A stretch of DNA of 64,000 nt, taken from the NCBI GenBank assembly GCA_036389335.1, contig DASVQC010000020.1:61970-125969 (forward strand). Reading direction: 5' to 3'. This stretch comes from JAIVGV01 sp036389335. Its GTDB lineage: Bacteria > Acidobacteriota > Blastocatellia > Pyrinomonadales > Pyrinomonadaceae. The notes below the pieces were generated by a model that worked only from the letters and a program-made list of their open reading frames with translations, ran no database searches and had not been told where the DNA came from. The translations under genes and the position numbers were made by a program. Numbering within the stretch: position 1 is the first letter of the stretch; each line of letters starts with the position of its first letter. Shown one piece after another: positions 1-5,095 of the stretch.

Positions 1-1
1 C

Positions 2-397
2 CGGCGTCGCACCTACGTCAACGTCCGGCGGCGGCGCGAGGCGTCGGGGTCGAAGCGCGTGCGGGTTTACATGCGCGACGGGTTCCGCTGCCAGTACTGC
101 GGCGAGCGCAGGAACCCCGTCGAGCTGACGCTCGATCACATCCTCCCGCGCTCGCGCGGCGGCGACAACTCGGCGATCAACGTCGTCACCGCCTGCCGCT
201 CGTGCAACCAGCGCAAGGGCAGCCGCACCCCCGAAGAGGCGCGGATGCCGCTGCTCACGGCGCAGACCGTGCTGCGCGCCGAACTGGATCGCGTCCTGCT
301 CTGCCACTACGCGGAGGCGCGCCCGGAGTGGAAGAAGTACCTCTTCGCGGCGGACGCGGGCGCGGCTCCGCACGCGGGGCGGAGGCGTACGGCGTGA
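2..397 (+). CDS. HNH endonuclease, 5'-truncated by the window edge
   Basis: The frame is open from the first bases, so the gene starts upstream; an internal GTG lies at 59. The visible 131 residues carry a compact HNH nuclease fold: CQYCG is the first zinc knuckle, LDHILPRSRGG holds the catalytic D-H pair, and CRSCNQRKG is the second CxxC knuckle, followed by N and K. This is the layout of the small stand-alone HNH family (PF01844) common in bacterial chromosomes. Function beyond metal-dependent DNA nicking cannot be told. It ends about 75 bp before a tRNA array and has no toxin, phage or restriction partner in view. Family call is firm, role unknown. Confidence 0.85.
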   Translation, partial: RRRTYVNVRRRREASGSKRVRVYMRDGFRCQYCGERRNPVELTLDHILPRSRGGDNSAINVVTACRSCNQRKGSRTPEEARMPLLTAQTVLRAELDRVLLCHYAEARPEWKKYLFAADAGAAPHAGRRRTA

Positions 398-470
398 GGG
401 GCGGCGCGCGTGACGACCGTCGGGGCCGCCCCCGGCCCCACGAACCGTCGCGCGCCGCCCGCGCGGGTGC

Positions 471-542
471 GGTCGGTTAGCTGAGACAGATTAGCGCGAC
501 GCTGAAGACGTCGAGAGGTTGGCGCGATTCCAACACCGACCA
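471..542 (+). tRNA. tRNA-Phe (GAA), non-canonical loops
   Basis: The acceptor pairs GGTCGGT with ACCGACC, discriminator A at 542. The anticodon stem CGACG/CGTCG encloses CTGAAGA, giving anticodon GAA. The T stem GTTGG/CCAAC is perfect, but its loop is CGCGATT instead of the usual TTCRANY, and the D-loop lacks the GG pair. All four helices form, so it is not simple decay. It may be a divergent functional tRNA or a non-decoding relative. Confidence 0.75.
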
Positions 543-551
543 TGCTTTCCC

Positions 552-626
552 AGCCGGTTAACTCAGCCCGGTCAGAGTGCCTGTCTTACAAACAGGAAGC
601 CGAAGGTTCGAATCCTTCACCGGCTA
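552..626 (+). tRNA. tRNA-Val (TAC)
   Basis: Acceptor AGCCGGT/ACCGGCT, D-arm ACTC/GAGT, anticodon stem CCTGT/ACAGG around CTTACAA (anticodon TAC), T-arm GAAGG-TTCGAAT-CCTTC, discriminator A. Fully canonical; CCA is not encoded. Confidence 0.95.
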
Positions 627-637
627 TCAACCTTTTC

Positions 638-728
638 GGGGCGTCGGCTCGCCCGCGCAGAACGTCGGACTGCGTCCGGGTAGTTGAGCGAGAGGCTTTC
701 GGCGTTGGGTCTCGCGCCCCGGCCACCA
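638..728 (+). other. tRNA-like remnant or small structured RNA
   Basis: Between tRNA-Val and the first hairpin lies a stretch ending in GGCCACCA, like a tRNA 3' end, and containing GTCCGGGTAGTTGAGCG, like a tRNA 5' half. The segment 674-728 looks like a Met-type tRNA with the anticodon arm deleted. Alternatively GGGGCG (638-643) pairs with CGCCCC (715-720) and CTCGC pairs with GCGAG inside. No complete cloverleaf can be drawn, so this is probably a decayed tRNA gene. Confidence 0.35.
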
Positions 729-730
729 TT

Positions 731-809
731 AGCTGTTAGCTATTAGCTGTTAGCTTTTAGCCAAAAGGATTCTGTTTTGCTAAAAGCTAACAGCTAATAG
801 CTAACAGCT
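731..809. repeat. Heptamer hairpin, unit TTAGCTG
   Basis: Perfect 31-bp inverted repeat (731-761 with 779-809), 17-nt loop. Each arm is four to five tandem 7-nt units of type TTAGCTG/TTAGCTA. First member of the window-wide family. Confidence 0.95.
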
Positions 810-813
810 TCTC

Positions 814-886
814 TGCGGAGTAGCTCAGTCGGCAGAGCACACGTCTCATAAACGTGAGCGCGCGGGTTCGAGCCCCGCCTCCGCGA
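814..886 (+). tRNA. tRNA-Met (CAT), elongator type
   Basis: Acceptor TGCGGAG/CTCCGCG, D-arm GCTC/GAGC, anticodon stem CACGT/ACGTG around CTCATAA, T-arm GCGGG-TTCGAGC-CCCGC. The anticodon stem lacks the three consecutive G-C pairs of initiator tRNA, so this is elongator Met; tRNA-Ile2 (CAT with lysidine) is a less likely alternative. Confidence 0.88.
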
Positions 887-891
887 CTTCC

Positions 892-964
892 GGGTCGGTA
901 GCTCAAACGGCAGAGCAACAGTCCTGCAAACTGTCACGTGTGAGTTCGAATCTCACCCGATCCA
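892..964 (+). tRNA. tRNA with anticodon TGC (Ala-like), atypical C33
   Basis: Acceptor GGGTCGG/CCGATCC has a G3-U70 wobble, the classic alanine identity element, and discriminator A. The anticodon stem ACAGT/ACTGT is perfect around CCTGCAA, which reads TGC at positions 34-36 but puts C instead of the near-universal U at 33. A one-base register shift would give GCA (Cys), but that breaks the stem and Cys tRNAs carry U73. Ala is preferred. Confidence 0.7.
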
Positions 965-970
965 TGTCAT

Positions 971-1080
971 AGCTGTTAGCTGTTAGCTGTTAGCTGTTAG
1001 CCGGAACGTTCTGTGCTGGCAGTCTCATGGCCGGTGGCTTTGAGGATTGGCTGACAGCTAATAGCTAACAGCTAACAGCT
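971..1080. repeat. Heptamer hairpin, unit TTAGCTG
   Basis: Arms 971-1002 and 1049-1080, each four TTAGCTG-type units, with two differences between arms. Loop about 46 nt. Confidence 0.92.
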
Positions 1081-1084
1081 CTCT

Positions 1085-1160
1085 TGCGGCGTAGCTCAAA
1101 TGGCTTCAGAGCACCCGTCTCGTAAACGGGTGGTTGCGAGTTCGAATCTCGCCGCCGCAG
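1085..1160 (+). tRNA. tRNA-Thr (CGT)
   Basis: Acceptor TGCGGCG/CGCCGCA, D-arm GCTC/GAGC, anticodon stem CCCGT/ACGGG around CTCGTAA (CGT), T-arm GCGAG-TTCGAAT-CTCGC, discriminator G. Confidence 0.93.
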
Positions 1161-1167
1161 TCACGAC

Positions 1168-1314
1168 CGGTTAGCGATTAGCTCTTAGCGGTTAGCGGTT
1201 AGCTGTTAGCTGTCAGCCATCGGCCAGAATTAAGAGCTGCTCGCTAATCGCTAACAGCTTCATTCCGGCTGACGGCTAACAGCTAACCGCTAACCGCTTC
1301 TAATCCCTAACAGC
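1168..1314. repeat. Heptamer hairpin, units TTAGCGG/TTAGCTG
   Basis: Arms about 1168-1218 and 1267-1314, with mixed units TTAGCGA, TTAGCGG and TTAGCTG repeated in inverse order on the other side. The interior has a further partial GCTAATCGCTAACAGC arm, so a nested structure is possible. Confidence 0.88.
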
Positions 1315-1320
1315 TTCTTT

Positions 1321-1396
1321 TCCGGCGTCGCCAAGCTGGTAAGGCGCTCGATTGTTAATCGAGTCACCGGGGGTTCGAATCCTCCCGCCGGAGCCA
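1321..1396 (+). tRNA. tRNA-Asn (GTT)
   Basis: Acceptor TCCGGCG/CGCCGGA, anticodon stem CTCGA/TCGAG around TTGTTAA (GTT), T-arm GGGGG-TTCGAAT-CCTCC, discriminator G followed by CCA (1394-1396); only this array member has a clear encoded CCA. Confidence 0.95.
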
Positions 1397-1411
1397 ACTC
1401 CACACACGCAG

Positions 1412-1485
1412 AGTCCGGTAGCTAAGCGGCCCAAGGCATCCGACTTTTAATCGGGGGATCGTCGGTTCGAATCCGACCCGGACTA
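1412..1485 (+). tRNA. tRNA-Lys (TTT)
   Basis: Acceptor AGTCCGG/CCGGACT, anticodon loop CTTTTAA (TTT) in stem TCCGA/TCGGG, T-arm GTCGG-TTCGAAT-CCGAC, discriminator A. It follows tRNA-Asn after 15 bp with no hairpin between them. Confidence 0.95.
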
Positions 1486-1490
1486 TCGGA

Positions 1491-1597
1491 AGCGATTAGC
1501 GATTAGCTGTTAGCTGCTAGCCGGAATGATCGGCTTTCGCGTCAGCTCGGACTTCGGTTTTGTTTTGCTAACGGCTAATCGCTAAGAGCTAATCGCT
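1491..1597. repeat. Heptamer hairpin, units TTAGCGA/TTAGCTG
   Basis: Arms 1491-1522 and 1567-1597 made of GATTAGC/TTAGCTG units and their complements, with a 44-nt interior. Confidence 0.92.
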
Positions 1598-1601
1598 CCC
1601 C

Positions 1602-1673
1602 CGCGGCGTAGCTCAACGGCAGCAGCACCCGCTTGATAAGCGGGCGACGAAGGTTCGACTCCTTCCGCCGCGA
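1602..1673 (+). tRNA. tRNA-Ile (GAT)
   Basis: Acceptor CGCGGCG/CGCCGCG, anticodon stem CCCGC/GCGGG around TTGATAA (GAT), T-arm GAAGG-TTCGACT-CCTTC, discriminator A. The D-stem is short (three pairs). Last tRNA before the Ro gene. Confidence 0.92.
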
Positions 1674-1802
1674 TCAGCTTTTCCGATTCGCGCCGGGCGG
1701 CGCGGACGCTGGCCCGAAGAACAGCTCACGGATCAATTCGGTCGTCACCTTCTCCCCCGGCCCCGTGGCCGGGCGACGGCCCAGTGTGCAGGTACCACGA
1801 TC

Positions 1803-3356
1803 ATGGCAAACAAGACGCTCTTCAAGTCGATTGTCGGCAAGCTCATCCCCGCGGCGGACGCCCTAAACTCGGAGCGCGCGCCCGCTTACGCCTTCGCGCC
1901 GAAGCACGCGCTCGCGCAGTACGCCGCGACGGGCTGCATGAACTCGACCTTCTACGCCGACGCCTCGGAGCAGCTCTCGGTCGTGCTCTCGCTGTGCGAG
2001 ACGGCAGACGCCGAGTTCGTCGCCAAGCTCGCCGTCTACGCGCGCGAGCGGGGCGGCATGAAGGACGTGCCCGCGCTGCTTCTGGCCGTGCTCTCGCGCA
2101 AGGATCGAGAGCTGTTCGCGCGCGCCTTCCCGCGCGTGGTGGACAACGCGCGGATGCTTCGCACCTTCGTGCAGATCGTCCGCTCGGGCGTCGTCGGTCG
2201 CAAGTCGCTCGGCACGCTGCCGAAGCGGCTGTTGCGCGAGTGGCTCGACGCGCGCGACGACGGGGCGATCTTCGCGGCCTCGGTCGGCCAGTCGCCCTCG
2301 CTCGCCGACGTGGTGAAGATGGTTCACCCGAAGCCGCGCGGGGAGGCGCGAGCCGCCCTCTACGGCTACCTCGTCGGTCGCCCGCACGACCCCGCGGCGC
2401 TGCCGCCCGTGGTGCGCGACTTCGAGGCGTTCAAGTCGGGCGAGACGCGGGAAGTCCCGCGCGTGCCGTTCCAGATGCTCACGGCGCTGCCGCTCGGCGG
2501 GGCCGAGTGGGCCGAGATCGCGCGCCGCGCGCCGTGGCAGATGACGCGCATGAACCTGAACACGTTCGCGCGCCACGGCGTCTTCGAGGTCGAGGGCTTG
2601 GCCGAACTCGTCGCCGAGCGGCTGCGCGACCCCGTGAAGATCGCGCACGCGCGCGCCTTCCCGTACCAGTTGCTGGCGGCCTACACGACGGCGGCGGAGG
2701 GCGTGCCGCGGGTGGTGCGCGAGGCGCTTCAGGACGCGATGGAGATCGCGACGGCGAACGTCCCCGCCCTGCCGGGCAAGGTCTACGTCTTCCCGGACGT
2801 GTCGGGCTCGATGCACTCGCCCGTGACGGGCCACAGGCCGGGCGCGACGACGGCGGTGCGCTGCGTGGACGTGGCCGCGCTCGTGGCGGCGACGCTGATG
2901 CGCAAGAACCCGTCCGCCGAGATCGTGCCGTTCGAGGGCGACGTGGTTGACGTGCGACTGAACCCGCGCGACAGCGTGGCGACGAACGCCGCTCGGCTGG
3001 CGTCGGTCGGCGGCGGCGGCACGAACTGCTCCGCGCCGCTCGCCCTGCTCAACCGGCGCAAGGCCCTTGGCGATCTCGTCGTCTACGTCTCGGACAACGA
3101 ATCGTGGGTGGACGCGGGCGCGGGCCGCGGCACGGCGACGCTCCGGGAGTGGGGCGTCTTCCGCGCGCGCAACCCGCACGCGCGGCTGGTCTGCATCGAC
3201 GTGCAGCCGAACCGGACGACGCAGGCGGCAGAGCGCGACGACGTGCTCAACGTCGGCGGCTTCTCGGATCGCGTCTTCGAGATCGTCTCGGAGTTCGCCG
3301 CGGGCCGTCTCGCCGCGTCGCACTGGATCGGCGTCATCGAGTCGGTCGAGTTGTGA
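1803..3356 (+). CDS. rsr: Ro60/TROVE domain RNA-binding protein (bacterial Ro, Rsr-like)
   Basis: Ro proteins are ring-shaped HEAT-repeat RNA chaperones that bind misfolded RNA ends in the central cavity and Y RNAs on the outer face; in bacteria Y RNA can tether Ro to PNPase. The 517-residue length is normal. Residues ~1-330 form the alpha-helical TROVE ring. The C-terminal third is a von Willebrand A fold with an intact MIDAS start, FPDVSGSMHS, near residue 330, and a second GGGGTNCSAPL segment. Start ATG chosen because the signature helices follow directly. It lies 129 bp after tRNA-Ile and 9 bp before the first of four Y RNA-like elements, which strongly supports the assignment. No rtcB or PNPase gene is adjacent, unlike some other bacterial rsr loci. 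Confidence 0.93.
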   Translation: MANKTLFKSIVGKLIPAADALNSERAPAYAFAPKHALAQYAATGCMNSTFYADASEQLSVVLSLCETADAEFVAKLAVYARERGGMKDVPALLLAVLSRKDRELFARAFPRVVDNARMLRTFVQIVRSGVVGRKSLGTLPKRLLREWLDARDDGAIFAASVGQSPSLADVVKMVHPKPRGEARAALYGYLVGRPHDPAALPPVVRDFEAFKSGETREVPRVPFQMLTALPLGGAEWAEIARRAPWQMTRMNLNTFARHGVFEVEGLAELVAERLRDPVKIAHARAFPYQLLAAYTTAAEGVPRVVREALQDAMEIATANVPALPGKVYVFPDVSGSMHSPVTGHRPGATTAVRCVDVAALVAATLMRKNPSAEIVPFEGDVVDVRLNPRDSVATNAARLASVGGGGTNCSAPLALLNRRKALGDLVVYVSDNESWVDAGAGRGTATLREWGVFRARNPHARLVCIDVQPNRTTQAAERDDVLNVGGFSDRVFEIVSEFAAGRLAASHWIGVIESVEL

Positions 3357-3365
3357 GGCGGCTCG

Positions 3366-3438
3366 GAGACCGAATGCCGCCGCGACTACATCACATTTGG
3401 AATGTGAAAAATGTGTCTCGGCAAGACTCGTCGGTCTC
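3366..3438 (+). ncRNA. Putative Y RNA 1 (minimal form)
   Basis: 73-nt element starting 9 bp after the Ro stop codon, so probably co-transcribed. Closing stem P1 is GAGACCGA (3366-3373) with TCGGTCTC (3431-3438). Next come the 5' strand ATGCC and 3' strand AAGACTCG of the internal loop. P2 is GCCGCGAC (3379-3386) with GTCTCGGC (3415-3422), one mismatch, followed by TACATC and an apical hairpin CACATT/AATGTG. It has the shared signature GAATGC..G..ACTACATC and 3' ACTCGTC but no tRNA-like part. In known Y RNAs the terminal stem is the Ro-binding region. Confidence 0.7.
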
Positions 3439-3460
3439 ACGTCGTTCACAATCTGTTAAC

Positions 3461-3558
3461 GCCGGCGAATGCTGGCGGGAGTACACGGCACAGTGGGTTC
3501 GACTCCCGCCTCGCCCGTCCCCTGTGGGCGAGAACTCTCGCCGACACTTGTCGCCGGC
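3461..3558 (+). ncRNA. Putative Y RNA 2 (partial tRNA mimic)
   Basis: 98 nt. P1 is GCCGGCGA (3461-3468) with TCGCCGGC (3551-3558). The internal loop has ATGCT on the 5' side and ACACTTG on the 3' side. P2 is GGCGGGAGT with ACTCTCGCC, nine pairs including one G-U. The apical part carries a T-arm-like hairpin, GTGGG-TTCGACT-CCCGC, then a 7-bp capped stem CTCGCCC/GGGCGAG resembling an acceptor stem sealed by a loop. There is no D-arm. An alternative fold pairs GGCGGGAG with CTCCCGCC. Confidence 0.75.
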
Positions 3559-3571
3559 ACGTAGCCCGTGA

Positions 3572-3740
3572 GCCGTGAACCGTGACAGGTGACAAGTGAC
3601 AGGGAAGAAGTACTGAGTACTGAGTACTGAGTACTGAGAGAAAGACGAAGCGGCGATTGAGAGCGTGAGGTTTTAACTCAGTACTCAGTACTCAGTACTC
3701 AGTACTCTCTTGTCACCTGTCACCCGTCACGGTTCACGGC
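3572..3740. repeat. Double heptamer hairpin between Y RNAs 2 and 3
   Basis: Outer arms use GTGACAG-type units (GTGAACC, GTGACAG, GTGACAA) and inner arms use GTACTGA units, four on each side. Arms 3572-3640 and 3676-3740. The element fills almost the whole gap between Y RNA 2 and Y RNA 3. Confidence 0.93.
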
Positions 3741-3744
3741 TTTT

Positions 3745-3877
3745 CAGGGGTGAATGCCGGGAGGACTACATCTCAAAAGCTGACTGGACGATCAGCTTGG
3801 GCCTCGCGGGGTGTGATGACCCCGGCGCTCCCTTGGGGGATCGCGCCCGAGGGTCTTCCCGACACTCGTCACCCCTG
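3745..3877 (+). ncRNA. Putative Y RNA 3 (multi-hairpin form)
   Basis: 133 nt. P1 is CAGGGGTGA (3745-3753) with TCACCCCTG (3869-3877). The internal loop is ATGC / ACACTCG. P2 is CGGGAGGAC (3758-3766) with GTCTTCCCG (3853-3861), with a G-U pair; TACATC follows the 5' strand. The interior folds into AGCTGA/TCAGCT, CGGGGT/ACCCCG and GGCGC/GCGCC hairpins, with no T-loop. Shares the Ro-proximal architecture of the other three but has a different apical domain. Confidence 0.75.
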
Positions 3878-3894
3878 AATAAGTCCGCCCCCGC

Positions 3895-4035
3895 GGGCGA
3901 CGAATGCGGGTGGAACTACATCGCCTGACAAGCGCGAGGTTCCGGGTTCGAATCCCGGCGGCCCCCGCGAAATTCTCGGGGGCCGTAGCTCAACGGCAGA
4001 GCGCGTCGGAGTTTCACCGATCCTTGTCGTCGCCC
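3895..4035 (+). ncRNA. Putative Y RNA 4 (YrlA-like, permuted tRNA mimic)
   Basis: 141 nt. P1 is GGGCGACGA (3895-3903) with TCGTCGCCC (4027-4035). P2 is GGTGGAAC (3909-3916) with GTTTCACC (4011-4018), one G-U, followed by TACATC. The apical module is a tRNA in permuted order: T-arm CCGGG-TTCGAAT-CCCGG (3942-3958), acceptor 3' strand CGGCCCCCG, a 9-nt cap, acceptor 5' strand CGGGGGCCG (3977-3985), TA as at tRNA positions 8-9, then D-arm GCTC-AACGGCA-GAGC (3988-4002). This matches the YrlA class, whose effector module mimics tRNA with a capped acceptor end. A strong terminator follows at 4044. Confidence 0.88.
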
Positions 4036-4043
4036 TAGGGGCG

Positions 4044-4079
4044 CGCGCCGCACGGCACACTTGCCGTGCGGCGCGTTTT
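4044..4079 (+). terminator. Intrinsic terminator after Y RNA 4
   Basis: 14-bp perfect stem (4044-4057 with 4062-4075), loop CACT, followed by TTTTG. Ends the Ro/Y RNA transcription unit. Confidence 0.88.
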
Positions 4080-4139
4080 GTTAGTAACGTCTCCCGACGC
4101 CCGGACAGACGCCGCACGCCGCGCCGGGGTTCGCCACGC

Positions 4140-5030
4140 ATGAACATCACCATCCGCACGCCGCCCGACTTCAACTTCAAGCGCACCGCCGCCAGCCACG
4201 GGTGGAGCGAGCTGCCCCCCTTCAAGATCGACGACAAGTGGTCGGAGCTGACGCGCGTGCTCGACCTCGGCGCGGGCCGCAAGCCCGTCGCCGTCGAGAT
4301 CACGGGCGCGAAGGGCGCGCTGCGCGTCGGCGTCGAGGGCGAGCTGCCGGTCGCCGCCGTCGAGAAGATCAGGCGCGACGTGCGCCACATGCTGCGCTTG
4401 GACGATCCGCTCGGCGTCTTCTACGCGGAGATGGCGAAGGAGCCCGCCTTCGCTTGGGTCGCGCGGTCGGGCGCGGGCCGCCTGCTCCGCGCGCCGACCG
4501 TCTTCGAGGACTTGGTCAAGACCATCTGCACGACGAACTGCTCGTGGTCGCTCACCAAGACGATGGTCGCGCGCCTCGTCGAAAACCTCGGACGGCCCGC
4601 GCGCGGCGGCGGTCGCAGCTTCCCCGCCGCCGCCGCGCTCGCCGCGGCCCCTCTGAGTTTCTTCCGCGAAGAGATGCGCTCCGGCTACCGCGCGCCGTTC
4701 TTCAAAGAACTCGCCGAGCGCGTCGCCTCCGGCGAGCTGGACGTCGAGGGCTGGCTCACGTCGGAGCTGCCGACCGCCGAGCTGAAGCGCGCGATGAAGC
4801 AGGTCAAGGGCGTCGGCGATTACGCGGCGGAGAACCTGCTGAAGCTCGTCGGTCGCTACGACGTGCTCGCGCTCGACTCGTGGGTGCGCGCCACCTACGC
4901 GCGCTTACACAACGGCGGGCGCGCCGCCGCCGACAAAAAGATCGCGCGCCACTACGCGCGCTTCCAAGAGTGGCGCGGCCTCGCCCTCTGGTGCGACATG
5001 ACGAAGGACTGGATCAAGGATGAGGGATGA
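4140..5030 (+). CDS. HhH-GPD DNA glycosylase (AlkA/OGG1-like)
   Basis: Predicted base-excision-repair glycosylase, 296 residues. The helix-hairpin-helix is VKGVGDYAAENLLKL near residue 222, followed by the GPD-type catalytic aspartate in YDVLALDSW. Upstream, the helical core contains FEDLVKTICTTNCSWS, typical of the 3-methyladenine/8-oxoguanine glycosylase superfamily. There are no iron-sulfur cysteines, unlike Nth. Substrate cannot be told from motifs. It converges on nth at 5074, another glycosylase. Its last codons (KDEG then TGA) are made of the heptamer repeat that starts at 5016, so the native C-terminus may have been replaced by repeat sequence. Confidence 0.85.
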   Translation: MNITIRTPPDFNFKRTAASHGWSELPPFKIDDKWSELTRVLDLGAGRKPVAVEITGAKGALRVGVEGELPVAAVEKIRRDVRHMLRLDDPLGVFYAEMAKEPAFAWVARSGAGRLLRAPTVFEDLVKTICTTNCSWSLTKTMVARLVENLGRPARGGGRSFPAAAALAAAPLSFFREEMRSGYRAPFFKELAERVASGELDVEGWLTSELPTAELKRAMKQVKGVGDYAAENLLKLVGRYDVLALDSWVRATYARLHNGGRAAADKKIARHYARFQEWRGLALWCDMTKDWIKDEG

Positions 5031-5095
5031 GGGATGAGGGATGAAGTAAATACATTTGTCTTTTATTCATCCCTCATCCCTCATCCCTCATCCTT
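5016..5095. repeat. Heptamer hairpin, unit GGGATGA, encoding two gene ends
   Basis: Arms 5016-5045 and 5066-5095 are tandem GATGAGG units. Both convergent genes stop inside it: the glycosylase at 5030 and nth at 5074. Each reads the repeat as Asp-Glu-Gly-stop. Confidence 0.95.

Noticed and set aside
814..886. Initiator tRNA-fMet
   Set aside because: Anticodon stem lacks three G-C pairs and the first acceptor pair is T-G rather than the C-A mismatch.
729..1600. CRISPR array
   Set aside because: Units are 7 nt, tandem without unique spacers, and inverted; no cas genes.
3942..4002. Ordinary tRNA gene read from the 5' half GGGGCCGTAGCTC at 3979
   Set aside because: No T-arm follows; the anticodon arm would have G33 and no acceptor 3' strand downstream.
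3895..4035. Permuted (two-piece) tmRNA
   Set aside because: No tag-reading frame or pseudoknots between the halves, the acceptor ends are capped rather than free, and a canonical D-arm is present; the outer stem and neighbours fit a Y RNA.
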